Notes under the pieces: model-generated
What the model was told of the DNA's origin: nothing
Seen by the model: the letters and a program-made list of their open reading frames with translations, nothing else
The model's database searches: none
NCBI RefSeq assembly: GCF_002786325.1
Contig: NZ_PGTB01000006.1
Location: forward strand, 1 to 64,000
Reading direction: 5' to 3'
Source of the DNA: Pseudooceanicola lipolyticus
GTDB taxonomy: Bacteria; Pseudomonadota; Alphaproteobacteria; Rhodobacterales; Rhodobacteraceae
DNA length: 64,000 nucleotides
In this document: positions 26,868-35,384 of the stretch, one piece after another
How the letters are laid out: every line of letters starts with the position of its first letter
Position numbering within the stretch: position 1 is the stretch's first letter
Program-made: the position numbers and the translations under genes

Positions 26868-27884
26868 TCAGAATCCGATAAGTGTCTTGCCGATATGTCC
26901 GCCAGTCTTGAGATGATCGAGCGCGGGGAGCAGATCTTCGAAGGCGAAGGTTTCGCCGAGGACCGGGTGGATTTCATGCTGCTGCATGGCGGCCAGCATC
27001 GCCTCGAACCCGTCGCGATGGCCGACGGTCACGCCCTGCAGGCGCACCTGCCGCGCAACGATGGGCCCAAGCGAAGCATTCAGGTTCAGCCCCGACAACA
27101 CCCCGATCATCGAAATCGTGCCGCCCGGCCGGATCGCCCTCAGCGACAGCGGCAGGGTCGCTTCGCCCCCCAGTTCGATAATGTTGTCGAAACCGCCACG
27201 ATCCGCGGTGATCTGCCGGCTGGCGCGCGCCCAATCCTCGGTTTCGCGATAATTGATGACCTCGTCCGCGCCCATGCCGCGGACCATGGCCAGCTTGTCA
27301 TCGCTGGAGGAAATGACGGTGACATGGGCACCGTGAATCTTGGCGAAGGCCAGGGCGAACAGCGCGACGCCGCCAGTGCCCTGGATCAGGATGCGATCGC
27401 CGGCGCGGGTGTTGCCTTGGGTGGCAATGGCGCTCCAGGCGGTCAGAGCCGCGCAAGGCAGCGTCGCGGCCTCGGCATCGGTCAGATAGTCGGGAATTCG
27501 GACAACACCTTCCTGCGACAGGCAGACCAGGTCAGCCATCACCCCGTCCAGCGGCCCGCCCAGGGCCGAAGCAAACCGGTCGGGGCTGGGATCGCCCGCC
27601 GTCCAGTTCTGGAAATAGGTCGGGCAGACGCGGTCGCCGATCGCCACGCGGGTCACGCCGGAACCGGTTGCCACCACCTCGCCGACGCCGTCGGAGACCG
27701 GTATCAGGGGCAACTCGCCCGTGGCACGGCCATAGCCCCGCAGGGGTACAATCAGATCCCGTGCATTCAGCGCGGCCATCTTCATCCTGACAACCACCTG
27801 CCCTGGTCCCGGCTCGGGCTCCGGTCGTTCGGCCAGCTTCAGGTTGTCAAAGCTCCAGTTGCCTTCAATCTGGAATACACGCAT
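26868..27884 (-). CDS. Zinc-independent MDR-family NAD(P)H-dependent reductase/dehydrogenase
   Basis: The protein is 338 aa. It has a GroES-like N-terminal domain (GQVVVRMKMAALNARDLIVPLRGYG) and a Rossmann domain with GTGGVALFALAFAK (about residue 170). The catalytic zinc ligands of alcohol dehydrogenases (Cys-His-Glu) and the four-Cys structural zinc lobe are absent, so it belongs with quinone reductase/enoyl reductase-like MDR proteins. It sits 3 bases after the acyl-CoA dehydrogenase and 2 bases before the acyl-CoA synthetase. It probably acts on a ketone or enoyl intermediate of that pathway; the substrate is unknown. Confidence 0.85.
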   Translation of the reverse strand: MRVFQIEGNWSFDNLKLAERPEPEPGPGQVVVRMKMAALNARDLIVPLRGYGRATGELPLIPVSDGVGEVVATGSGVTRVAIGDRVCPTYFQNWTAGDPSPDRFASALGGPLDGVMADLVCLSQEGVVRIPDYLTDAEAATLPCAALTAWSAIATQGNTRAGDRILIQGTGGVALFALAFAKIHGAHVTVISSSDDKLAMVRGMGADEVINYRETEDWARASRQITADRGGFDNIIELGGEATLPLSLRAIRPGGTISMIGVLSGLNLNASLGPIVARQVRLQGVTVGHRDGFEAMLAAMQQHEIHPVLGETFAFEDLLPALDHLKTGGHIGKTLIGF

Positions 27885-27887
27885 GGG

Positions 27888-29048
27888 TCACCGCCTGTTT
27901 GATTGGGTTGCGCGCACCGTCCCGGCCCGGGTCAGCTGCGCGACACGTTCGAGAAGCATTTCCGTCGAGCCATCTGTCAGCGCCGCGATCTGGGCGGCGG
28001 CAAGGTGACGGGCAAACGGACGTTCGGGCGCCAGGCCCTCGGCGCCCATCGCATGAAGCAGCACCGGCAGCTGCGCCTGGGCGACATCCACCGCATGGAT
28101 CTTGGCCTGTGCTGACAGCAGCTGGGCCTCGCTGTCGGTTTCGATGGCCGCGATCGCCTGCGCCACCAACGCGCGCGCTGCCGCCAGCTGCGTGGCGCAG
28201 CGCGCCAGATCCAACCGCCAGGCCTGATGGCCGGCCAACGGGCGGCCAAAGCTCTGCCGTTCCGCACCGTATTCGGTTGCGGCCTCCAAGGCCGCCTGCA
28301 CCATCCCACAGCACATCGCCGCAACATAGACCCGGGCGCCGTTGATCTCGGACAAGATCGACCGAAACGCCGTCCCCGGCTCAAGCAGCAGGTTCGACTC
28401 GTCCAGCCGATACCGGTTCAGCCGGAAGCCGCCCGTCCCGGTGCCAACCTGCGAAAAGGCCGATTCCCGGGCGAAGCGCTCGGCGCCCGGGGCTTTCAGG
28501 TCCACCACGAAGGCCCCGATACCGTCCCGGTCACCGAGTTCGCCGCATTGGGCGTAAACGATGGCAAGGCCGGCATGACGCGCATTGGTGATCCAGGTCT
28601 TTTCGCCATCGAGGATCCAGTCGCCGCCATCGCGCCGCGCCGTCATCCGGATCGCCGCGAAATCGGATCCGGCACCGGGTTCGGTCAGGGCGGTGCAGGC
28701 ACTGATGCGCCCGTCCAGCAGGTCGGGAAGCCAGCGGGCCTTCACCTCAGAGGCAGCGCACAACGCCAGCTTGGCCGCCACGTTGTGGGTGTTGACCACC
28801 GACATGGCAAAACCGAAATCCGCCGCTGCCAGCACCTCGCAGGCCCTCGCCTTGGCCCCGAAGGGCAAGCCCAGCCCGCCCTCGGCCACCGGCAGCTCGA
28901 TCCCGGTCAGGCCCAGCAGGGCAGCCGGGGGCAGCAGGTCCCGCCCCGGCCGGTCCGCCGGCCCCCAGGCGCCCGCAACCGGGGCAACCTGGTGGGTGGC
29001 GAAGGCCGCGACCTGGCTTAGCCAATCGGTCTGCGCCAACCCCGACAT
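27888..29048 (-). CDS. Acyl-CoA dehydrogenase family flavoprotein
   Basis: The protein is 386 aa with the usual three-part fold: N-terminal helical domain, middle beta domain with CTALTEPGAGSDFAAIRMTA and DWILDGEKTWITNA, and a C-terminal four-helix domain with RQSFGRPLAGHQ. The position that is usually the catalytic Glu (YEGTSEI motif) reads TDGSTEM, so Asp359 replaces it. This is unusual and may alter the substrate or rate. It overlaps the livM stop by one base and precedes the MDR gene by 3 bases. It probably oxidises the acyl-CoA made by the synthetase in the same operon, passing electrons to ETF. Confidence 0.85.
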   Translation of the reverse strand: MSGLAQTDWLSQVAAFATHQVAPVAGAWGPADRPGRDLLPPAALLGLTGIELPVAEGGLGLPFGAKARACEVLAAADFGFAMSVVNTHNVAAKLALCAASEVKARWLPDLLDGRISACTALTEPGAGSDFAAIRMTARRDGGDWILDGEKTWITNARHAGLAIVYAQCGELGDRDGIGAFVVDLKAPGAERFARESAFSQVGTGTGGFRLNRYRLDESNLLLEPGTAFRSILSEINGARVYVAAMCCGMVQAALEAATEYGAERQSFGRPLAGHQAWRLDLARCATQLAAARALVAQAIAAIETDSEAQLLSAQAKIHAVDVAQAQLPVLLHAMGAEGLAPERPFARHLAAAQIAALTDGSTEMLLERVAQLTRAGTVRATQSNRR

Positions 29049-30007
29049 TATGCGCGGCCCCGCCCGGCGACTTTTGCCCAGAGGTCGGACACCACACCGA
29101 CGATCCCGCGCGGCATGAAGATCGTCGCCAGCACCAGCACCAGCCCGTAGATGATCAGCCGGAAGCTGTCGGCAAAGCGAAGGTATTCCGGCAGAAAGAC
29201 CACGATGAAAGCGCCGATAACCGGCCCAGTGATCGTTCCCGATCCGCCCATGATGACCGCCAAGATGGCATCAAGCGACTGGGCGACCCCAAAGATCTCG
29301 GGATTGATGAAGCTTTGGTAATGGGCATAGATCGCGCCGGCCAGGCCCGCGAACATGGCGCTGACGACAAAGGCAAAGAGCTTGTATTTCCAGGTGGGAA
29401 TGCCGATGGCGCCCACGAGGTCCTCGTTTTGGCGGATCGCCACGAGGATCTGGCCGATGCGCGAATGCACGATGCGGGCGGCGACGATGACCATCAGCAC
29501 GGCGACGGCCAGGACGAAGTAGTAATAGACCATCCGATCGCTGAAATCGATCAGCCCGCCTTCGCCGCCGGGCTTGGGTATGCCCATAAGACCGGCCTCG
29601 CCATTGGTCAGATGCGAGAAGTTCATCAGCACGATGAAGATCACCATGTTGAAGGCCAGCGTCACGATGGCAAAGTAGTGGCCCTTGACCCGCAGGCTCG
29701 GATATCCGGTGGCCAGCGCGAAGACGGCGGTGACCAGCGGCGCAAGCAGGATGGTCAGCCAGACCGGCAGATCAAAGTTCAGCCCAAGGAGCGCGGTGGT
29801 ATAGGCACCAATCCCCATGAACCCGGCCTGCACGATCGAGACATAGCCGGTGTAGCCCTGGATCAGGTTCTGACCCTGCGCCATGATCACCCAAACCAGC
29901 GCGAGAATGCTGAGATGCAGGTAATACTTGACCGTTATCAGCTGCGGTAGCGCGATGAAGAAGGCCAGCGCCACGGCATAGAAAATATAGTTGGAAGACT
30001 TGCTCAC
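29048..30007 (-). CDS. livM: Branched-chain-type ABC transporter permease LivM
   Basis: The protein is 319 aa with about eight to ten membrane segments and the Liv permease text GQNLIQGYTGYVSIVQAGFMGIGAYTTALL near residue 50 and DLVGAIGIPTWKYKLFAFVVSAMFAGLAG in the C-terminal half, where the EAA-like loop contacts the ATPases. It pairs with LivH (ATGA overlap). The transporter has both ATPases and a binding protein encoded in the same operon. The name follows the family; the true cargo may be a carboxylic acid rather than an amino acid, given the acyl-CoA genes downstream. Confidence 0.95.
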   Translation of the reverse strand: MSKSSNYIFYAVALAFFIALPQLITVKYYLHLSILALVWVIMAQGQNLIQGYTGYVSIVQAGFMGIGAYTTALLGLNFDLPVWLTILLAPLVTAVFALATGYPSLRVKGHYFAIVTLAFNMVIFIVLMNFSHLTNGEAGLMGIPKPGGEGGLIDFSDRMVYYYFVLAVAVLMVIVAARIVHSRIGQILVAIRQNEDLVGAIGIPTWKYKLFAFVVSAMFAGLAGAIYAHYQSFINPEIFGVAQSLDAILAVIMGGSGTITGPVIGAFIVVFLPEYLRFADSFRLIIYGLVLVLATIFMPRGIVGVVSDLWAKVAGRGRA

Positions 30008-30864
30008 GACGTTTTCCCCATCAGCCCCTGCGGGCGCACCAGAAGCACGGCGATCATCACCACAAAGGCGATGACATCCTTGTAGGCGGACGAAATGAAC
30101 CCGGCGGCCAGCGATTCCGTGATCCCCAGGACGACGCCGCCAATGATGGCACCCGGGAAGGAGCCCAGCCCGCCCAGGATCAGCACGGCAAACCCCTTGA
30201 CGACGAGTCCCTCGCCGATGCCCGGCGCAATGGCGAAAAGCGAGCCCACCATGACACCGGCCGTTACACCGAGCGCCGTCGAGATGCCGAAGACAATCAA
30301 CGGGATGGTGTTGACGTTGACCCCCATCAGGATCGCCGCATCGCGGTTCTCGGCCAGCGCGCGGATCGCCTGCCCCGCCTTGGTGCGTTCGACGAAGATG
30401 GCCATCGCAGCGACCAGGATCGCAGCTGACAGGATCACATAGAGCCGCAGTTCCGGGATCGTCACGCCGCCGATGTTGAAGACCCGGCTGGCGCTGGTCG
30501 GAATCACAACTTGCTCGGCACCGAAGAACTGCAGGTTGATGCCCTCGACCATCATGGTCAGGCCCAGGGCGACGATGAAGGCGTTGATATGGTTGGCGTT
30601 TCGCACGGGCCGATACGCCAGGAATTCGATCACCACGCCGAGGGCAAAGCCCGTGATCACGGCGATGGCGATGGCTCCGAACAGCGGAACCCCCTGCGAT
30701 GCGACCAGGAAGTAGGTCAGGTAACCGCCGAACATGGACACCGATCCATGTGCGAAATGGGCAATGCCCAGGATGCCGAAAACGGTGGTCAGGCCCAGAG
30801 CGATCAGGACATAGACCCCTCCGATCGCGACCCCGTTAACGATTTGCTGGAAGATTTCGATCAT
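30004..30864 (-). CDS. livH: Branched-chain-type ABC transporter permease LivH
   Basis: This 286-aa membrane protein opens with IEIFQQIVNGVAIGGVYVLIALGLTTVFG, the LivH signature, and contains RALAENRDAAILMGVNVN, the coupling-helix region. It forms the heterodimeric channel with LivM, encoded next to it. It lies 110 bases after livK, with a strong hairpin in between, so it is probably expressed below the binding protein. Confidence 0.95.
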   Translation of the reverse strand: MIEIFQQIVNGVAIGGVYVLIALGLTTVFGILGIAHFAHGSVSMFGGYLTYFLVASQGVPLFGAIAIAVITGFALGVVIEFLAYRPVRNANHINAFIVALGLTMMVEGINLQFFGAEQVVIPTSASRVFNIGGVTIPELRLYVILSAAILVAAMAIFVERTKAGQAIRALAENRDAAILMGVNVNTIPLIVFGISTALGVTAGVMVGSLFAIAPGIGEGLVVKGFAVLILGGLGSFPGAIIGGVVLGITESLAAGFISSAYKDVIAFVVMIAVLLVRPQGLMGKTS

Positions 30865-30941
30865 CTCTAAGGCTTTCGTTGCGCACAGACCGGGCGATCG
30901 GCGGAAGGGCCGCCGTCATGCGGGCCGGATTACGAAAGCGG

Positions 30942-30965
30942 GCGGGTCGCCACCGGGCGACCCGC
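30942..30965 (-). terminator. GC-rich hairpin between livK and livH
   Basis: A perfect 10-bp stem (GCGGGTCGCC / GGCGACCCGC) with a 4-nt loop begins 9 bases beyond the livK stop. On the transcribed strand it is followed by CCGCTTTCG. It is the same arrangement as in the two TRAP operons to the left and probably sets a higher level for the binding protein. Confidence 0.68.
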
Positions 30966-30974
30966 GCCGCATCT

Positions 30975-32189
30975 TCAGTCAAGCGTGCTCAGGAATTCCG
31001 AGTAGGCCGCGGCGTCCGACGGCAGATCCTCGACAAAGACCCAGTGCCCGTCCTGCCACTGGAAGGCGCCGTTCGAGGTGTAGGCCTGGCCGTTGCTGTC
31101 GAACATCTTGCCGTCGACCGGCAGATACTGCATCACCACTTCGTCCGGCACCGGCAGGTCGCGCAGTGCGGCGGCCACGGCCTCGGTGTCCTCGACCGTT
31201 CCGGCGGCTTCCAGCGCATCTTTCAGCGCATAGGTCTGGTCATAGGCATAGGGCGAACTTGGCGAGGGCGAGATGCCGAATTTCTCGGAATAGTTCTCGT
31301 GGTAGGCGATGCCGTTTTCGGTTGCTGACAACAGGGTAAGTTCGGTGGGGCGCAGGTCCCAGACACCTTCCATCTGCTCCGAGGTGGCAACCCGCAGGAA
31401 CTGTTCCTCGCTGCCGCTGGTGAACCCATAGCGCGGCACGTCGATGCCAAGCTCGACCGCCTGGCGATATACGAAGGCCGCCGGTTCCACATAGCCCACC
31501 ACCAGGATCGCATCCGGCTCCATGCCGCGGATCTTGGTCAACTGGGGCGTCATGTCCCGGTCCTTGAGCGCAAAAAGCTCCTTGGTGATGATCTCGCCAC
31601 CGGCGGCGTTCAGCTCCGCCTCGAAGGCGTCGACATAGCTGGCATAGAACCCGACTTCGAGCGCGCCCAGCACGGCCACCCGCTTGTGGCCCTTGCCGGC
31701 CACGAACTTGCCGGCAGCCGCACCGGTATAGTCCGCTGGCGGCCGCGTCCGCACCAGGTTTTCGATTCCCTGCGTGGTGATCGAGCGTTCGGCCGCGTTG
31801 CCCACCAGCATCACCGCATCTTCGTTCGAGATGAACGAGGCGACGGCCCCGGTTGCACCCGAACAGCAGAAACCAAGGATGTACTTGACCCCGTCGCGGT
31901 CGATCAGCTTGCGCACAGCATTCGACGCTTCTGTCGGATTGGCCTTGTCGTCATAGGCGATGACGTTGAGCTTGTAGACGTCGTCGCCCACCTTGATGCC
32001 GCCGGCGGCGTTGATCTCCTCGGCGGCCATCTGCACCGCATTGGCCTGCGGCAGTCCGTAAACGGCTGCACCACCGGTCAGGGCATCGGTGACGCCGATG
32101 TCCAGCGTTCGGTCCTTGGCCAGGGACGCGGTCGCGCCCAGGGCCAGTGCCACGAGGGCAGTAGTGAACTTGAATGTACCGAGACTCAT
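30975..32189 (-). CDS. livK: ABC transporter substrate-binding protein, LivK family
   Basis: The protein is 404 aa with a signal peptide (FKFTTALVALALGATASLA, cleavage near residue 24). The mature part is a two-lobe type I binding protein of the leucine-binding family: IGVTDALTGGAAVYGLPQANAVQMAAEEINAAGG is diagnostic. It delivers cargo to LivHM. Two adjacent Cys residues in ILGFCCSGATGAVAS lie in the ligand cleft, at the position where family members hold Ser/Thr contacts. That hints at a modified ligand, but this is speculation. Confidence 0.93.
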   Translation of the reverse strand: MSLGTFKFTTALVALALGATASLAKDRTLDIGVTDALTGGAAVYGLPQANAVQMAAEEINAAGGIKVGDDVYKLNVIAYDDKANPTEASNAVRKLIDRDGVKYILGFCCSGATGAVASFISNEDAVMLVGNAAERSITTQGIENLVRTRPPADYTGAAAGKFVAGKGHKRVAVLGALEVGFYASYVDAFEAELNAAGGEIITKELFALKDRDMTPQLTKIRGMEPDAILVVGYVEPAAFVYRQAVELGIDVPRYGFTSGSEEQFLRVATSEQMEGVWDLRPTELTLLSATENGIAYHENYSEKFGISPSPSSPYAYDQTYALKDALEAAGTVEDTEAVAAALRDLPVPDEVVMQYLPVDGKMFDSNGQAYTSNGAFQWQDGHWVFVEDLPSDAAAYSEFLSTLD

Positions 32190-32245
32190 GTCGGTTTCCT
32201 CCTCCGTTGAATTCGCGCGACGGGCTTTCCCAAGTCCCGCCCGCT

Positions 32246-32947
32246 TCAGTGGCCCAGGTAGGCCTTGGCGACCTCGGGGTGGGATTGCAGCTCCTCCCCG
32301 GTGCCCTCCAGTACGATTTCGCCGGCCTCGAACAGATAGGCGCGGTCGGCCAGCCGGAGCGCCATCAGCGAGTTCTGTTCCACCAGCAGAATTGTCTTAC
32401 CCATCCCCTTGACCCGCTCGATGGTCTCGCCGACCTCGGCAACGATCTTGGGCGCCAGGCCCAGCGACGGTTCATCAAAGATGCAGAGCTTTGGCCGCGC
32501 CATCAGCGCCCGGCCGATTGCCAGCATCTCCTGTTCCCCGCCCGACAGCGTGCCCGCTGCCTGACCGGCCCGCTGTCGCAGGATCGGGAACATGTCCATC
32601 ATCTCTTCGAGGTCGCTGGCCTGGGCATCGTCGGTACGGGCATAGGCGCCCATGCGCAGGTTCTTCACCACGTTCATCTGCGGGAACACCTGCCGGCCTT
32701 CGGGGCACATGGTGATCCCCGCCCGAACGATGGCATGGCCCGCCTGGTTGGTGATGTCCTGTCCGTCGAAGCGGATCGACCCGTCCCGCGCCTTGATCAA
32801 CCCACAGATCGCCTTCAGCGTCGAAGACTTGCCGGCCCCGTTGGCGCCGATCAACGCCACGCATTCGCCTTCCTTGACATCCAAATCGATGCCATGCACC
32901 ACCTCGATCGGGCCATAGCTGACCCGCAAACCGCGTACTTCCAGCAT
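32246..32947 (-). CDS. livF: ABC transporter ATP-binding protein LivF
   Basis: The protein is 233 aa. Walker A is GANGAGKSS (about 34-42), the signature is LSGGEQEMLAIGRALMARP (with E in place of Q at position 5) and Walker B is LCIFDEPSLGL. The C-terminus has the LivF-type LVEQNSLMALRLADRAYLFEAG. It overlaps the upstream livG stop by one base (TGATG) and forms the ATPase pair with LivG. Confidence 0.95.
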   Translation of the reverse strand: MLEVRGLRVSYGPIEVVHGIDLDVKEGECVALIGANGAGKSSTLKAICGLIKARDGSIRFDGQDITNQAGHAIVRAGITMCPEGRQVFPQMNVVKNLRMGAYARTDDAQASDLEEMMDMFPILRQRAGQAAGTLSGGEQEMLAIGRALMARPKLCIFDEPSLGLAPKIVAEVGETIERVKGMGKTILLVEQNSLMALRLADRAYLFEAGEIVLEGTGEELQSHPEVAKAYLGH

Positions 32948-33714
32948 CAGACGGATTCCCCCAGATAGGCGTCGATCACCGCCTGGCTGCTCCGGATCTC
33001 GGCCGGTGTGCCATCGGCGATCTTGGAGCCGAAATTGAGCACGACGATGCGGTCGCAGACCTCCATGATCAGGGCCATGTGGTGTTCAATCACCAGCACG
33101 GCGATCCCCCGGTCGCGGATGGATTTGATCAACTCGCTCAGCGTCTTGCGCTCGTGCGAGACAAGTCCTGCCGCCGGTTCGTCAAGCAGAACGATCTTCG
33201 GTTCCGACGCCAGCGCCGTGGCAATCATCAGGAAGCGCTGCTGCGCCGAGGAAATGGTGCCGACCGCATCATCGGCAACGGCGGCGAGCCCGGTGACCTC
33301 GAGCAGATCCTGCACGCGGGCCTCGATCGCTTCGACCTCGCCCTGGTGCCGGCCAATGCCGAAAATCGAGGACAGCGGCGGAGATTTGAGCGTTGGTTCG
33401 CAGCCCAGCGTGATCTGCTGCCGCACCGTGAACTCCGGAAACACGCTGGCGGTCTGAAAGGTGCGTGCCAGGCCCAGTTCCACCCGTTCGGGTTCCGGCA
33501 GGTGCTGGATATGCGCACCGGCCAGCAGGATCTCACCGGATGTCACCGGGAATAGCCCGGCAAGGGAATTCACCGTTGTCGACTTGCCGGACCCGTTGGG
33601 ACCGATCAGCCCCATCACCTCTCCGGGCTGCACTTCAAAGGTGAGATCCCTGATCGCGTGCACGCCACCAAAGGACTTGCACAACCGCTCGACGCGCAAA
33701 ACCGCTGTCGTCAT
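32947..33714 (-). CDS. livG: ABC transporter ATP-binding protein LivG
   Basis: The protein is 255 aa with Walker A GPNGSGKST (about 37-45), Walker B IVLLDEPAAGL and the LivG-type C-terminus with VCDRIVVLNFGSKIADGTPAEI. The signature motif reads ISSAQQRFLMIATALASEP, lacking the LSGG core; only SSAQQ remains. The sequence is otherwise normal. It is the first gene of the long leftward run that includes livF-livK-livH-livM, the acyl-CoA genes and glpDK. GGAGG precedes the start. Confidence 0.93.
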   Translation of the reverse strand: MTTAVLRVERLCKSFGGVHAIRDLTFEVQPGEVMGLIGPNGSGKSTTVNSLAGLFPVTSGEILLAGAHIQHLPEPERVELGLARTFQTASVFPEFTVRQQITLGCEPTLKSPPLSSIFGIGRHQGEVEAIEARVQDLLEVTGLAAVADDAVGTISSAQQRFLMIATALASEPKIVLLDEPAAGLVSHERKTLSELIKSIRDRGIAVLVIEHHMALIMEVCDRIVVLNFGSKIADGTPAEIRSSQAVIDAYLGESV

Positions 33715-33800
33715 GAGTGGCCTCCTCCCTGCCTACTCGGACATTTCCTAGTGGGTATCCGAACGGTGCGAGGGCCGGAAACGCAAAGATTGGGAGGCTT

Positions 33801-33817
33801 CATCTAATTTTTAGATG
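33801..33817. promoter_or_regulatory. Inverted repeat CATCTAAtttTTAGATG upstream of livG
   Basis: Perfect 7-bp arms around a 3-nt spacer lie 87 bases upstream of livG in otherwise GC-rich DNA. Its position fits an operator for the liv/acyl-CoA operon. There is no regulator gene next to it, so the binding protein would be encoded elsewhere. A small RNA hairpin is the alternative. Confidence 0.45.
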
Positions 33818-34176
33818 CCCCTGACAGGGCCAGCCTTGTCCGGACGCACCGAGCAAAGCAACCATGTGACCACCACTGATTTGGCGCCCCTGCATCGGGT
33901 TAAAAACTGTTTCTGCCCCAAGGCATGGCAGGCAGTGGGACGCTCTCCGGGGATGAAGGCAAACAACCGGCGCGGACACCAGAACGCCCCGGCGCCGGAT
34001 CCGGGCAACTGCCACCGCGTGGGGTGACCGCCATCCGGCGCCTCTAGGATGATGACAGCATCATTGTCGCGAAGATGACCCTGGCCAAGCCGCCAGCAAT
34101 CCTGCGCTTGGTCCGCGAACCCAATATGTGACCCCAGCCGCACATGGCAGCCCTGCGGTCACCCAGAGTTAAATGC
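33818..34176. other. Intergenic stretch with no supported gene
   Basis: About 360 bases between the liv operon promoter region and the terminator of the sugar ABC operon. Short open frames occur on both strands, but none has a ribosome site, a sensible start or recognisable similarity. I see no RNA gene. Confidence 0.5.
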
Positions 34177-34199
34177 GCCCCGCCCTTTAGCGGCGGGGC
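34177..34199 (-). terminator. Terminator-like hairpin at the end of the sugar ABC operon
   Basis: A perfect 8-bp stem GCCCCGCC / GGCGGGGC with a 7-nt loop lies 20 bases beyond the stop of the binding-protein gene. In the transcribed direction it is followed by GCATTTAAC, a weak U-rich tail. It probably ends the leftward operon 39692-34219. Confidence 0.65.
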
Positions 34200-34218
34200 A
34201 CCTGCCGTGTCTCAGGCC

Positions 34219-35352
34219 CTATTTGCCACCCCAGCGCTCGGGATAGTTCTCCATCCCCTCGCAACCGCACATGGCATAGTGCAGCGGCGGCATGTCCGGG
34301 TTGACGTATTCGGACAGGTTCTCGTTGGTGATCGCGGGTTGCGGCAGGTTCCAGGACGGGCCCGGGATCTCTTCGCCGTTCATGATCTTGACGGCGGCGA
34401 TGATCGGGCTGCGCCACTGATAGGTGGGATAGGTGGGCGCGATGGTGTTCATGCCCAACTCCTGCCATTTCTGCAGGAAATCCTGCTGGTCCTCGCCAGT
34501 GACGATGGGCACCGGCATGCCCATATCCTCGAAGGCCTCGATCGCGGCAACCGAAGTGGCACCTGCATCCATCCAAACCGCGTCAAGCTGCCCTTCGCGC
34601 TGGATGTAATCTTCGACGATCGACTTTGTCTTCGCACGATCCCCATCGGTGAACTCGGCGCCGACAATCTCCAAACCTGCTTCTTCCAGGATCCGGCGCG
34701 CCGCGGAATGACGGGTTTCCAGAACATCGACACCGGGCAGGATGCGCAGCATCAGAACCTTGCCATTCTCCGGCGCGTTTTCGGCGATGAACTCGGCGGA
34801 TTGGATCCCGAAACCATAGCCGCCCACCGGCTTGATGAAAGTCACCGGGCAATCGGTGTTCACGCCGCGGTCAAAGACGATCACCGGCACCTGCTCGCAG
34901 GCCCTTTCCACCGCGGGTGTCAGCGCCGCCGTGGTGTTGGGCGAGACGATCAGGACATTGCACTGCCCACCTGCCAGCAAGTCGTCGATATCGGCGATCT
35001 GCTTGTCATCCGAACCTTCCGCGTCGGTGACGATGAAATCGGCAATCTTGTCCGGATGGCGCTCGACCTCGGCCTGCATGGTGGTCCAGCCGACCACCCG
35101 CCAGGGGTTGTTGACCCCGGCGTTCGAAAAGCAGACCGTGCCGGCTCCATCAACGGCATGGGCGCTGGTATCCACCATCTCCTCGCCGAAATACTGCATC
35201 CAGGGTTCCTGCTCTGGCCCGTTCGGTTCGGAGTTCAGCAACTCTTGCTGCCGGGCGAACTCCTCGGGATCGTCGAAGTTTTGCGCCACGGCCGGCAGGG
35301 CCAGCATGGCCATTACCGCGACTGCGCTGGTTGTCGTTCTGAAAATTCCCAT
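34219..35352 (-). CDS. Sugar ABC transporter substrate-binding protein (ribose/galactofuranose type)
   Basis: The start is set at the ATG after GAGGAGGAGAAAG, giving 377 aa with a signal peptide (RTTTSAVAVMAMLALPAVA, cleavage near 23). The mature protein is a periplasmic-binding/LacI-type fold with VCFSNAGVNNPWRVVGWTTMQAE, LIVSPNTTAALTPAVERACE, VIVFDRGVNTD and AVWMDAGATSVAAIEAFEDMG. An N-terminal insertion of about 50 residues rich in Pro and Glu comes before the first strand. A CGCEG Cys pair is present near the C-terminus. It is the last gene of the operon. Confidence 0.9.
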   Translation of the reverse strand: MGIFRTTTSAVAVMAMLALPAVAQNFDDPEEFARQQELLNSEPNGPEQEPWMQYFGEEMVDTSAHAVDGAGTVCFSNAGVNNPWRVVGWTTMQAEVERHPDKIADFIVTDAEGSDDKQIADIDDLLAGGQCNVLIVSPNTTAALTPAVERACEQVPVIVFDRGVNTDCPVTFIKPVGGYGFGIQSAEFIAENAPENGKVLMLRILPGVDVLETRHSAARRILEEAGLEIVGAEFTDGDRAKTKSIVEDYIQREGQLDAVWMDAGATSVAAIEAFEDMGMPVPIVTGEDQQDFLQKWQELGMNTIAPTYPTYQWRSPIIAAVKIMNGEEIPGPSWNLPQPAITNENLSEYVNPDMPPLHYAMCGCEGMENYPERWGGK

Positions 35353-35384
35353 TGGCTTTCTCCTCCTCAAAAAGCGGGTCGTAT

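Noticed and set aside
33811-34143. 110-codon leftward ORF between liv and sugar ABC operons
   Set aside because: No ribosome site, no family pattern, mixed composition.
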